A stretch of DNA of 13,521 nt from Patescibacteria group bacterium (GCA_030917125.1 JAUPVH010000011.1:1-13521); one strand, 5' to 3'; counted from the first letter of the stretch, positions 1-6,973 are shown. A program made the numbers and translations. Notes: generated by a model from the letters alone, not told the origin.

Positions 1-243
1 GGGCGGAGTTGGTAGTCCAGCTAAAGCAACGGCTGCAAGAGCCTTTTTGTCGGCAGTTTCTCCCAGTATATCGCCAGCCCTAATGACACCACCTAAGCTA
101 TCCCAATCGGGATGAGTCTCTGAGCCTACAGCAGTTGAACCAAAAAAATCCAGCGACTTGGATTGGGTGATGCTCGTTAATTCGGCCGTAACGATGGCTT
201 TTTCGCGCCCCAGTAATGCAAACCATTTCATATAGTTCATCAT
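1..243 (-). CDS. N-terminal part of a Trm11/COG1041-type RNA methylase-like protein (cut by window edge)
   Basis: Reading leftward from ATG at 243, 81 codons stay open to base 1, so the rest of the gene lies outside the window. The start could also be the ATG at 240 or at 231; the last gives MKWFALLGREKAIVTAEL, which best resembles the opening of THUMP/Trm11-type proteins (a hydrophobic strand, then LGR followed by an acidic helix with AEL). A second family-like segment is LGGVIRAGDILGE at about residues 50-62. Known members methylate guanosine in tRNA using S-adenosylmethionine, but the catalytic domain is not visible, so activity is inferred. No Shine-Dalgarno sequence precedes any of the starts. 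It diverges from the flippase-like gene across a 48-base gap. The family call is moderate; that this is a real coding region is more certain. Confidence 0.6.
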   Translation of the reverse strand, partial: MMNYMKWFALLGREKAIVTAELTSITQSKSLDFFGSTAVGSETHPDWDSLGGVIRAGDILGETADKKALAAVALAGLPTPP

Positions 244-256
244 AGCACTATTGATA

Positions 257-291
257 TCGCCAAAATGCCTGAAACACCGTAGTATAGGATT
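257..291 (+). promoter_or_regulatory. Possible promoter for the flippase-xseA-xseB operon
   Basis: A weak sigma-70-like pair is visible: TCGCCA at 257-262 and TAGTAT at 280-285, separated by 17 bases, each matching consensus at four of six positions. The start codon at 292 lies six bases after the -10 box and no ribosome binding site fits between, so transcription would begin at or next to the ATG. TATACT on the opposite strand (286 to 281) could be the -10 box for the divergent methylase-like gene. Confidence 0.3.
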
Positions 292-1308
292 ATGAAGTTG
301 CGTCATTTTGCCTTTTTTGTGGCATTGGTGCTGTTGGGATTGTTGTTTTTACGCAATGCTGGCCAGCTTGAGCAGTTTATTGCACTCTTGAAGGAACTTA
401 ATATTTGGGTGCTCTTATTGGTGTTGCCGGCGCGTTTTGGTTACTACTGGGCGAGCACTCGGTTTTATGATCATTTTTTTGGTGGCATTTACAAAAAGCG
501 CATACCGTTCTGGCGTCTGTTTGAGGGGGTAGTAAGCATGAATTTTGTGAACACTGTTGTGCCTACTGGAGGAGTTTCTGGGGCGGCGTATTTTGCGCAG
601 ATATTTCGCACGAAAATTTCGCAGAAGCAGTCATTTATCGCTCAGTTTTTTTGGTACATTGCGACTTTTTTAAGTTTAGTGGTGATTCTTGCCGTAAGCT
701 TTTTGGTACTCTTTTTCTCTCAATCGATAATTCAGGTTAGTTATCGGTTAGTGCTGATTGTCGTGAGCCTGCTCTTATTTATTGCCCTTTCCATGATTGC
801 CATGACGCTAAATCCGCGGCTTTTTGAAAGAGTATTATTCTACGCCACCAGACCCATTAACTGGGTTTTGAAGTTGTTACGGAAGGGTAGAATTGGCGAG
901 CGACAAACTACCCAGTTTGTTGATGGTTATCGAACACTGATTGAATTATTTGCACAAGACCCACGGCGCGCGCTGCGGCCATTGGGTGATGCACTGATGT
1001 GTATCTCGTTTGAGATACTCAGTATTTTTATTGTTTTTCTCGCTTTCGGCCAATTAGTGAACCCTGGTATGGTCGGAGCGGCCTACATTTTCGCGCTTCT
1101 GATGTCGACACTCTCGTTTTTCACGTCCGGAGTTGGCATGTACGAAGCTACGATGGTCGCCGTGATGGTGGCACTCGGCGTACCGTTTGGTCTGGCTTTC
1201 TCAGTTACGACGATTTACCGTCTCCTGGCATTGTGGATGTTCATTCCAGTAGGGCTGTGGTTCTATAAGCGCCAAGTGCTTGATGAAGGGGATAAAACGA
1301 GTGTCTGA
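292..1308 (+). CDS. Flippase-like integral membrane protein (LPG synthase TM / UPF0104 / YbhN family)
   Basis: This 338-residue protein is almost entirely hydrophobic segments separated by short basic loops, as expected for the polytopic domain shared by MprF flippases and YbhN-type proteins. Two family-like motifs are visible: NFVNTVVPTGGVSGAAY near residues 84-100, matching the family's N-x-x-x-P-x-G-G-x-x-G signature, and SGVGMYEATMVAVMVALGVP near residue 280, followed by a helix containing YRL. Characterised relatives move or sense lipids at the cytoplasmic membrane. There is no C-terminal aminoacyl-transferase domain, so this is the stand-alone membrane form and the substrate cannot be predicted. 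Its last eight bases overlap the likely xseA start, so the two are probably co-transcribed. No Shine-Dalgarno sequence precedes the ATG. Confidence 0.75.
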   Translation: MKLRHFAFFVALVLLGLLFLRNAGQLEQFIALLKELNIWVLLLVLPARFGYYWASTRFYDHFFGGIYKKRIPFWRLFEGVVSMNFVNTVVPTGGVSGAAYFAQIFRTKISQKQSFIAQFFWYIATFLSLVVILAVSFLVLFFSQSIIQVSYRLVLIVVSLLLFIALSMIAMTLNPRLFERVLFYATRPINWVLKLLRKGRIGERQTTQFVDGYRTLIELFAQDPRRALRPLGDALMCISFEILSIFIVFLAFGQLVNPGMVGAAYIFALLMSTLSFFTSGVGMYEATMVAVMVALGVPFGLAFSVTTIYRLLALWMFIPVGLWFYKRQVLDEGDKTSV

Positions 1309-2506
1309 AGAAGTTCTGTCGGTAACGGAGCTGCGTGAGTTCGTAAATCAGACACTCAGCTATGCCTATCCGCTTGTTGTCGTTGAAGGTGAAATCTCCG
1401 GTTTTCGCATTAATCAAGGAAAGTGGGTTTTTTTTGACCTTAAGGACAGTGAGACAACGATTAGCTGCTTTATGACTAAGTATCAACTGAAGACGGTGCT
1501 TGAGGACGGCATGTTGGTACGGGTGGCGGCTACCCCGAATCTGACCAAGTGGGGTAAGTTTTCATTAACGGTGAAGGAAGTGGAGCTGGCCGGAGAAGGC
1601 GAAGTCATGCGTGCCTTTGAGCTTCTGAAGGCCCAATTTGAGAAAGAAGGCTTGTTCGCTCTCGATCGAAAGCGTCCACTCCCAACCTATCCGCAAAAAA
1701 TTGGCTTGATTACCAGTCGTGATGCCGCGGCTTACAATGACTTTTTGACTATTGCTCAGGATCGTTGGCCACTGGCCCAACTTACGCATATACATGTTCA
1801 TGTGCAGGGTATGCAGGCGCCGACAGACATTGTTCGGGCGATACAGACGTTTAACGTCGATTATCCTGACATGGAGGCCTTGGTGGTAATCCGAGGCGGA
1901 GGTAGTGCAGAGGATTTACAGGCCTTTCATCAGGAAGACGTGGTGCGTGCAGTGTATGGGAGTCACATTCCAGTTATTGTAGGGATTGGTCATGAAGATG
2001 ACGTAAGTTTAGCGGAGCTGGCAGCGGATGTGCGGGCCTCAACCCCAACCGATGCCGCGCGACGGCTTTTACCGGATCGGCGAGAGGTTGCGAGTCAGCT
2101 ACAACGACTCAGCGATCGCAACGAAGGTGCAATACGCGTTGTTTTGGACCGTATTGAGCGGGCTTTAGCCGTGTTTGAAGTGCAACAGGCCAGAGTAATC
2201 GGCGGGTTGCTTGATCGGCTTGGGCGAACGCAGGAACGTATGCAGGTTGTGATGGAAAAAATGTTGGCAGCACTACATTATCGAGTTGAGTTGGCTCAGC
2301 GTACACTAGTTGGGGTGGACCCGGAGCGGATTTTAGCCCGGGGCTATGCAATTGTTCGACAAGGTGCGAAAGTTATCCATGCGCCGACCGAGATTCAGCC
2401 AAGTCTGCCAGTTCTGGTACAATTGCATAAAGGTATGGTAGAAATGACCCTTGGAGGAAAGGAGATTACTGATGACGAAACCCAAACCAGTCTCGAGTTT
2501 TCGTGA
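1301..2506 (+). CDS. xseA: Exodeoxyribonuclease VII large subunit
   Basis: XseA is the catalytic subunit of exonuclease VII, which degrades single-stranded DNA to oligonucleotides in repair and recombination. The N-terminal OB-fold occupies about residues 10-100 (VVVEGEISGF, then KWVFFDLKD). The catalytic domain follows, with PQKIGLITSRDAAAYNDF near 132-148, VVIRGGGSAEDLQAF near 195-209 and VGIGHEDD near 227-234. A long helical region and a short C-terminal strand segment containing RGYAIV end the protein. The 401-residue length is typical. I chose GTG at 1301 because AAGGGG (1286-1291) lies nine bases upstream and the product begins with VSEEVLSVTELREFVNQTL. ATG at 1283 would add six residues but has no ribosome binding site. 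The GTG overlaps the flippase gene's stop, and the 3' end overlaps xseB. Confidence 0.95.
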   Translation: MSEEVLSVTELREFVNQTLSYAYPLVVVEGEISGFRINQGKWVFFDLKDSETTISCFMTKYQLKTVLEDGMLVRVAATPNLTKWGKFSLTVKEVELAGEGEVMRAFELLKAQFEKEGLFALDRKRPLPTYPQKIGLITSRDAAAYNDFLTIAQDRWPLAQLTHIHVHVQGMQAPTDIVRAIQTFNVDYPDMEALVVIRGGGSAEDLQAFHQEDVVRAVYGSHIPVIVGIGHEDDVSLAELAADVRASTPTDAARRLLPDRREVASQLQRLSDRNEGAIRVVLDRIERALAVFEVQQARVIGGLLDRLGRTQERMQVVMEKMLAALHYRVELAQRTLVGVDPERILARGYAIVRQGAKVIHAPTEIQPSLPVLVQLHKGMVEMTLGGKEITDDETQTSLEFS

Positions 2507-2714
2507 TAATTTAGCCGAGCTCGAAGAGATTACTCAGGCCCTTGAGAGTGAAACGATTGATTTAGAGGAAGCTTTGCAGTCATTTGAGCGAGGTAGTGAG
2601 CTTGTCGCAAAGCTCAAACACCAGCTAGAAGCGGCTCAGTTACGCGTGCAGGAGATTCAATTAAAAACTGCAACCGAAAAATCTGACGAAGAAGGACTAG
2701 ACAAAAAAATATAA
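2472..2714 (+). CDS. xseB: Exodeoxyribonuclease VII small subunit
   Basis: XseB is the small helical subunit that binds the XseA helices in exonuclease VII. The 80-residue product has the family core: FRDNLAELEEITQALESE, then the IDLEEALQSFERGSELV helix, and a charged second helix. The ATG at 2472 is preceded seven bases upstream by AAAGGAG (2458-2464), so it is preferred over the in-frame TTG at 2451, which would add MEERRLL. The reading frame overlaps the end of xseA by 35 bases in another frame, so translation is probably coupled and subunit ratio may depend on this. The 3' end contains the -35 box of the next gene's promoter. Confidence 0.93.
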   Translation: MTKPKPVSSFRDNLAELEEITQALESETIDLEEALQSFERGSELVAKLKHQLEAAQLRVQEIQLKTATEKSDEEGLDKKI

Positions 2715-2734
2715 ATATGGTATAGTACGTGATT
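2698..2734 (+). promoter_or_regulatory. Near-consensus sigma-70-type promoter giving a leaderless transcript
   Basis: TAGACA (2698-2703) and TATAGT (2721-2726) each match the -35 and -10 consensus at five of six positions and are exactly 17 bases apart. Transcription would be expected to start about seven bases after the -10 box, at about 2733-2735. The next ATG is at 2735 and has no Shine-Dalgarno sequence. The promoter lies partly inside the end of xseB, so the downstream pair can be expressed independently of the exonuclease genes. Confidence 0.72.
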
Positions 2735-3148
2735 ATGCATCATGACTACGCCACAATTCTATTAAAACAGCACGCTAATGTCGCTTCAGAGCGCACCGCT
2801 GCGCATGCAATGAAGGTACTTGATCGACACGTACTGGAGCTTTTCTCATCTGATATGCGCGATTTTGCACAGCAGCTACTTCCAGGTATGACTCGCCGCC
2901 GCCTTGGTAATCGCTTTGGTTTACATCGCCCGGTTCCTAAGGGAGATTCTATTGAGTACAGTGCTTTCTTAGATAAGATTCGCAAGGACCTTGGGCTCAC
3001 TGATCAAAGTGAAGCTGAAATGTATTTTGACGCTTACATGCAAAGTCATATGAGCTTGATGACCAACAGTGCCCGTCTAGAATTTGCCTCCATTTGTGAA
3101 GGTGATGTGCTGCGCGCTTACCTGCGTGCCGTTGACGCACTCGTTTAA
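2735..3148 (+). CDS. Conserved-looking helical protein of unknown function, DUF2267-like
   Basis: The 137-residue soluble protein begins MHHDYATILLKQH and appears all-helical, with no signal peptide or membrane segment. It has two halves that look like distant versions of one another. In the first, about residues 18-65, a helix leads to FAQQLLPGMTRRRL. In the second, about 73-130, YSAFLDKIRKDLGL is followed by a helix ending in CEGDVLRAYLRA. That arrangement, including a QLLPGM-like turn, recalls DUF2267 proteins, but the match is weak and made by eye; no function is claimed. I chose ATG 2735 over GTG 2729 because the promoter upstream would start transcription at about that base. It precedes the NnrD-like gene by 32 bases and probably shares its transcript. 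Confidence 0.7.
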   Translation: MHHDYATILLKQHANVASERTAAHAMKVLDRHVLELFSSDMRDFAQQLLPGMTRRRLGNRFGLHRPVPKGDSIEYSAFLDKIRKDLGLTDQSEAEMYFDAYMQSHMSLMTNSARLEFASICEGDVLRAYLRAVDALV

Positions 3149-3168
3149 TCGTACTGCTCAGTAATTGA

Positions 3169-3180
3169 TAAGGAGAGGGT
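3169..3180 (+). promoter_or_regulatory. Strong Shine-Dalgarno site
   Basis: AAGGAGAGGGT lies directly before the ATG at 3181, giving near-optimal spacing. It is one of the clearest ribosome binding sites in the window and contrasts with several genes whose starts have none, so both initiation modes appear to be in use. Confidence 0.75.
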
Positions 3181-4011
3181 ATGTCGCATATATTGCAGAC
3201 CAGTAAGCTTGATGACGACGCTGCACTATTTGCGCTGACACTCGGCCCTGCAAATCGCACGAGTATCGCGCTGTGTGGTGGGAGTCAGCGCGGTTTTGCC
3301 GATGTCTCACTCTTATATGGTGTTTGGCATCAATTGCGCCTGCCGGTGTCGTTAATTATTCCTGTCGGCTTAGAGCGGTTTATGCCGTCTGGTGTTCCCT
3401 TGGCTGTGAGCGATGATATAAGGCTGAAAAATCAATTACCGACTGCCTGGCAGTTGATTGATAGCGCTGGTCTCGTAGTAGTGGGGCCTAATATGCAGCT
3501 GACGAGTGCTCAGCAGGTATTTTATACTCGTCTTTTACCAAAGATTACTGTGCCTACAGTTATCACCGCTGAAGCTCTGTCGTTATGGGCGATCGAGCAG
3601 TCGGTTCGTGATAATTCGAAGCTCGTCTGGCTACTGAGCTGCGAGCAAGTCGAAAAAATGATGCAAGCTGATGCGGGCAAGATAAACCGCGCTCGTGGTA
3701 TTTTTGGTGTTGCTGAGTACCTGCAGCAGTTGCCCGTAAAATCTGATTTTATTATGCTCTACGACGATATGAACCTGTATAGCTACGTGACCGCCACAGA
3801 TACACTTATTCATACTCCGCTTCAGGGCTCCGAACGGTTAGCTCGTGACTTGGTAGTGAGCTTATTGCCGGTGACGGTATTTGCTCGTTCGCAAGGCATA
3901 GCTTTGCAGGAGAAGCTCAAAGTACTCCATGCGCTTTTTGCTCAAATTGGTGGCCAGAGCATCGGCACTCCAGAGAGTTGGTCAACCGATATTAAGCGTC
4001 TTTTAGCCTAA
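3181..4011 (+). CDS. Degenerate NAD(P)HX dehydratase-like (ribokinase-fold) protein
   Basis: The 276-residue protein resembles NnrD/YjeF-C, an ADP/ATP-dependent enzyme that repairs hydrated NAD(P)H. Matching elements are a glycine-rich strand (IALCGGSQRG, about 29-38), AGLVVVGPNMQLT (96-108) in the position of the family's VIGPGLG, VPTVITAEALSLWA (124-137) in the position of PVVLDADALNLLA, and WLLSCEQVEKMM (150-161) in the position of LTPHPGEMARLL. The catalytic G-[TS]-G-D segment expected next is replaced by QGSERLARD (215-223), which keeps neither the glycine pair nor the aspartate in register. It may therefore bind a nucleotide without catalysis, or the resemblance may be only to the fold. 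The ATG has a strong AAGGAG ribosome binding site seven bases upstream (3170-3175). The gene converges on the sortase gene with eight bases between them. Confidence 0.6.
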   Translation: MSHILQTSKLDDDAALFALTLGPANRTSIALCGGSQRGFADVSLLYGVWHQLRLPVSLIIPVGLERFMPSGVPLAVSDDIRLKNQLPTAWQLIDSAGLVVVGPNMQLTSAQQVFYTRLLPKITVPTVITAEALSLWAIEQSVRDNSKLVWLLSCEQVEKMMQADAGKINRARGIFGVAEYLQQLPVKSDFIMLYDDMNLYSYVTATDTLIHTPLQGSERLARDLVVSLLPVTVFARSQGIALQEKLKVLHALFAQIGGQSIGTPESWSTDIKRLLA

Positions 4012-4019
4012 AGCGAGGA

Positions 4020-5309
4020 CTAGACGGCTTCTGGCAGATAGTTTCGGGCAGGGCTTTGCTCGGGGCTAGGTGAAGTACTTGGGCTTTGCGTACTGTCGTC
4101 GCCACCCATACCGATAAGTCGTAGTATTTGATCAAAGAATGACGGCGCATTGCCTGGCAGGGCAGCATCGTTAGTGTTTTCTGCCGCGGCAATTTGTGGT
4201 TGCTGTTCTGGCCGGAGTGGTGATGGCTCGATTTGGTTAGCGGTGATAATGAGCCGCTTCCAGCTTGTACCAGGCGGAGTGCAGGTTATCAGGGTTAAGA
4301 CGGGGTCGGTCGTTGGTTGCAGGACAGATATCTCGGTAGGTTCGACAATTTTTTTGCCAGCTACTTGATAAATGTAGCGTTTCTTCTGGTAGTTAACCTG
4401 AATTTGATCGCCAGGCTCGAGTTTTTCTAGAAGAGCGAACACAAATTTATAGTTACCCGGCTCCCACCAGTCATTTGAAGAGTGACCAACAATTACCGAG
4501 TTACTTGGCTCGCCAGGGAGTGCTGTGCCGGCGTAATGCACCACGCCATTGCGGAGAGAATTCTGAATTGCCTCCTCGGCAATGGAGGGCTCAAATACGA
4601 TTGGCGCATTAACATTCAGTTTGGGGATAATAATGACATCCGGTGAATCCACTGGTTGAGCGGTATTGGTGGCGGCAATCGGCGATACTGTTGGCGTTGC
4701 AACGGGGGCGGTAGCTAATTCAGGCGCTGGGGCTCCGAAGACTTTACAAATGCTCTCAATCTTTGTTTGGTAGCAGAGTTGAATGCCTATGGTGCCAAAG
4801 TTAAAGACAAACATAAAGACTGCAAATGACACGAGGCCGACGCCGGCGTAGCGCAAGTTTCGACCAGAAAATATCGTTGCCAGCTTAAGTTTAACGGCAA
4901 TTTTCCCAAGGAGCGTAGTGGCTGAATCTTTTTGCTTTTCGACTTGCAAGCCATGAGCCGTGAAAGTGTCGAAGTTTGGCGAGAGGTTAAAGCGAATTTT
5001 AGGCAGAGCCGTCGGTGCTTGCTCGGCTACCTGCTGAGGATTTTCAATCGGTGCACCGATTTCAGCCAGTTCGGCGCGGTGAGCATTGCCGTGGGGATTT
5101 CTAAAGACTGGTATTTGGGGTTGTGGAGGCTGACTCACAGCTGATTTTGGTGCCGCTGGATGTGTGGTCGGGGTTGGACTTACTTGAGTAGTATCTGCAG
5201 AAGTCGTCGGTGGGATTGAGTTTGAGAGATCACTAAAATTCAGCGTTCCGTGCTGTTTGGCCGGATCCGCCGATTCGTCTTTTTTTGCATCAGGGTATGG
5301 TGTAGACAT
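4020..5309 (-). CDS. Membrane-anchored sortase-family transpeptidase with long disordered N-terminus
   Basis: Sortases cleave a sorting signal and join surface proteins to the envelope or to each other. Residues 1-150 are low-complexity and rich in Pro, Ser, Thr and Gln. A single membrane helix lies at about 153-178, then a Pro/Thr-rich linker, then the sortase beta-barrel at about 223-360. The catalytic triad candidates are clear: His276 in VIVGHSS, Cys343 in TLITCTPPGTSW and Arg352 in KRLIITA. A 65-residue polar tail follows the domain. The TLxTC context resembles class D/E-like sortases rather than SrtA, though the subclass is uncertain. The N-terminus should be cytoplasmic and the enzyme outside. 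No protein in this window ends in an obvious LPxTG-type signal, so its substrates are elsewhere. The ATG at 5309 lies only ten bases after a TATAAT box and has no ribosome binding site. Confidence 0.9.
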   Translation of the reverse strand: MSTPYPDAKKDESADPAKQHGTLNFSDLSNSIPPTTSADTTQVSPTPTTHPAAPKSAVSQPPQPQIPVFRNPHGNAHRAELAEIGAPIENPQQVAEQAPTALPKIRFNLSPNFDTFTAHGLQVEKQKDSATTLLGKIAVKLKLATIFSGRNLRYAGVGLVSFAVFMFVFNFGTIGIQLCYQTKIESICKVFGAPAPELATAPVATPTVSPIAATNTAQPVDSPDVIIIPKLNVNAPIVFEPSIAEEAIQNSLRNGVVHYAGTALPGEPSNSVIVGHSSNDWWEPGNYKFVFALLEKLEPGDQIQVNYQKKRYIYQVAGKKIVEPTEISVLQPTTDPVLTLITCTPPGTSWKRLIITANQIEPSPLRPEQQPQIAAAENTNDAALPGNAPSFFDQILRLIGMGGDDSTQSPSTSPSPEQSPARNYLPEAV

Positions 5310-5330
5310 AGTCTATCGTATTATAATACA
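5310..5330. promoter_or_regulatory. Shared divergent promoter core: overlapping TATAAT boxes on both strands
   Basis: The sequence ATTATAAT carries a perfect -10 hexamer on each strand: TATAAT at 5322-5327 on plus, facing the tRNA-Leu gene, and TATAAT at 5325 to 5320 on minus, facing the sortase gene. The plus-strand start would give about 20 bases of leader before the tRNA. The minus-strand start would leave only a few bases before the sortase ATG at 5309. No convincing -35 box is visible for either direction. Confidence 0.65.
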
Positions 5331-5355
5331 TCCGCACCCTTTCTAACAGATATGC

Positions 5356-5442
5356 GCCAGAGTGGTGGAACTGGTAGACACGCACGACTCAAAATCGTGT
5401 GCGGGAAACTGCGTGTGGGTTCGAGTCCCACCTCTGGCACCA
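5356..5442 (+). tRNA. tRNA-Leu, anticodon CAA
   Basis: All parts of a class II tRNA are visible. The acceptor stem GCCAGAG (5356-5362) pairs with CTCTGGC (5432-5438), followed by discriminator A and an encoded CCA (5440-5442). The anticodon stem CACGA (5383-5387) pairs with TCGTG (5395-5399) around loop CTCAAAA, giving anticodon CAA at 5390-5392, which reads UUG leucine codons. A long variable arm (about 5400-5414) has the expected leucine-type size, and the T arm is GTGGG/CCCAC around TTCGAGT. No intron is present in the anticodon loop. It is a single-gene transcription unit bounded by its own promoter and a hairpin terminator. Confidence 0.97.
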
Positions 5443-5482
5443 AAACACATCCTTAAGCTTCATTGGCGAGGATGTGTTTTTT
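5442..5482. terminator. Bidirectional hairpin terminator between tRNA-Leu and the PEGA-domain gene
   Basis: AAAACACATCC (5442-5452) and GGATGTGTTTT (5470-5480) form a perfect 11-base inverted repeat with a 17-base loop. On the plus strand it ends in a run of six T (5477-5482), ending the tRNA transcript. On the minus strand it ends in four T and lies directly after the stop codon (5481-5483) of the leftward gene. The left arm begins at the last base of the tRNA CCA end. Confidence 0.88.
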
Positions 5483-6935
5483 ATTCAGCGAATTTTTCTG
5501 GGTCGAGATAAGATTGAGTGAGGAAGAATTTGCCATCCTTGGTGGTGACGTTGAGGAGGGTTTTGTTCTCTGAGAAGAGCAGGGGTGAGGTTTGGGTGAG
5601 TGATGAGGCGATGAGTTCGCTATTTTGTCCATCGTAATCGACGAGTTTCATTGTGGTGTCGAATTTGAGTGCTAAATGCTGATCGTTCATCCAAGACCAA
5701 TCTGTGAGTCCCACCAGCGTAGTGCCGGCACGGTAGCGCCTGAAGCGCTCTAAGTCGAGCGTGACCATTTGATCACTGGCATTATGTACGAGGAACCGAT
5801 TATTTGGGCTGAGTGTGATGGCGGTCACGTTACGCCCAATCGCGCTTTGTGTGCGTCGGTCTGTATTGCGAAAAATACCAGTGTAGAGGGTGAGAATTTT
5901 TGAGTCGTTATTGAGCAGGGCAATATAATCGCGATCCAGGGCCCTAATATAACGGGTATCAAAACTTTGTCCTGGGGTGGCAAGCGTGGAGACTTCAGTG
6001 TTTGATGAGCTGTCTAGGGCGCGGATATAGAGTTTTTGTGGGCCAGGGGTCGCCTGGGGAGCAGGGCTCGTGGCGGCAATAAATACGAGCCATTCCTCTG
6101 ACCAGCGCGCTGAAATGACGTTTTCGGCCAAGGCTTCAGAGATGTTTTTCTCTCGGATTTGGGCGCGGCGAAGCGTATTTTTTTCTAGATACGTGACTTC
6201 GTTATTGCCGCGTGGCACCCAACTTATCCAAGTCGGGTTGATGAGTAGGGTCTGATTTAAGTTGGTGATTACTGGTTGTTCTGAAGGGGTTACAGCTGCA
6301 GTCAGCCAGGCTGCGGCACCATCTTGTGTGCTGGCGCGAAACAAAATTCGGCTTGCATCATCTGAAAACTGGATGGAGTCAATGCCGGTGACTGGTGCTC
6401 CAATGCTGGCGGTGATTTGTGCGTTGGTAAGGAGGCTGGTGGCGGGTCGCTGGAGATTGGTTGAGGTGAAGATGCTTGGCGCAGTCGGCTGTGAGCTATC
6501 AATCAAAATGAAGCGTTTGCGGTCGATTGTTTGGTAGGCTTGAGATATTTGCAGTTCCTCATAGCGATTGCGCTGGGGAATTTCGTTCGGTATGAGCCAG
6601 GCGTGATCGGAAAAAGTTACTTCGCCCGGTTCGACAGTAGTTAGGGTAGTCCAGGGGCGAAAGCCGTCTTTTTCGTAACGGATGGTATAGTCGCCAATTG
6701 GGGCGGCTGAGTAGCGGAAGTTCGTCTTCTGACGAAGAACTTTATCATTGAGCGTAATAGTGGCTGCATTTGGCTCGCTACCCATGAGGATGAGACCAGT
6801 TTCGGTAATTTCGCCAGTGAAGACGTTGTATTGCCAGCCATTGGCGATAGATATAAGTAAAAGGGTACCGGCAACAACAACGGTACCTCCAATCAGATAT
6901 GAAACAATATCACGTGTTTTCTTTGAAATCTTCAT
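5481..6935 (-). CDS. Membrane-anchored PEGA-domain protein with beta-propeller-like C-terminus
   Basis: The 484-residue protein starts with a short basic segment (MKISKKTR) and one membrane helix at about residues 11-31, so most of it should be outside the cell. A PEGA-type domain lies at about 46-112: it begins ETGLILMGSEPNAATITLND and includes PIGDYTIRYEKDGFRPW, close to the pattern of a surface-layer beta-sandwich. The remainder has repeated blade-like strands, including IQFSDDASRILFRA, ITLSPNNRFLVHN, WSWMNDQHLALKF and PLLFSENKTLLNV, resembling TolB/WD40-type propellers. A structural or binding role at the envelope is inferred; no catalytic motif was seen. The stop codon abuts a terminator shared with tRNA-Leu. 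The ATG has no ribosome binding site, and a TATAAT box lies 33 bases upstream. Confidence 0.85.
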   Translation of the reverse strand: MKISKKTRDIVSYLIGGTVVVAGTLLLISIANGWQYNVFTGEITETGLILMGSEPNAATITLNDKVLRQKTNFRYSAAPIGDYTIRYEKDGFRPWTTLTTVEPGEVTFSDHAWLIPNEIPQRNRYEELQISQAYQTIDRKRFILIDSSQPTAPSIFTSTNLQRPATSLLTNAQITASIGAPVTGIDSIQFSDDASRILFRASTQDGAAAWLTAAVTPSEQPVITNLNQTLLINPTWISWVPRGNNEVTYLEKNTLRRAQIREKNISEALAENVISARWSEEWLVFIAATSPAPQATPGPQKLYIRALDSSSNTEVSTLATPGQSFDTRYIRALDRDYIALLNNDSKILTLYTGIFRNTDRRTQSAIGRNVTAITLSPNNRFLVHNASDQMVTLDLERFRRYRAGTTLVGLTDWSWMNDQHLALKFDTTMKLVDYDGQNSELIASSLTQTSPLLFSENKTLLNVTTKDGKFFLTQSYLDPEKFAE

Positions 6936-6948
6936 AGGGTTAGCGGGC

Positions 6949-6973
6949 TTTAGCCTCGATGGGCTAAATTATA
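6949..6973 (-). promoter_or_regulatory. Promoter of the PEGA gene with an overlapping inverted repeat
   Basis: A perfect TATAAT lies on the minus strand at 6973 to 6968, giving an expected start near 6961 and a leader of about 25 bases. Overlapping it is an inverted repeat, TTTAGCC (6949-6955) and GGCTAAA (6962-6968), with a six-base spacer. It covers the predicted start site, so it could be an operator or a hairpin at the 5' end of the mRNA. Confidence 0.55.

Noticed and set aside
2451..2471. TTG start for xseB
   Set aside because: The ATG at 2472 has AAAGGAG at good spacing and gives the usual length; the TTG would run back through that site.
4003..4030. Possible terminator between the convergent NnrD-like and sortase genes
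   Set aside because: Only short GTCT/AGAC pairing is visible with a long loop and no T-run.
5388..5394. Possible intron or unusual anticodon in the tRNA
   Set aside because: The anticodon loop is an ordinary seven bases, with anticodon CAA and intact stems.
5250..5456. Rightward open frame across the tRNA-Leu gene
   Set aside because: It runs through the sortase 5' end, the promoter and the complete tRNA; this is chance.
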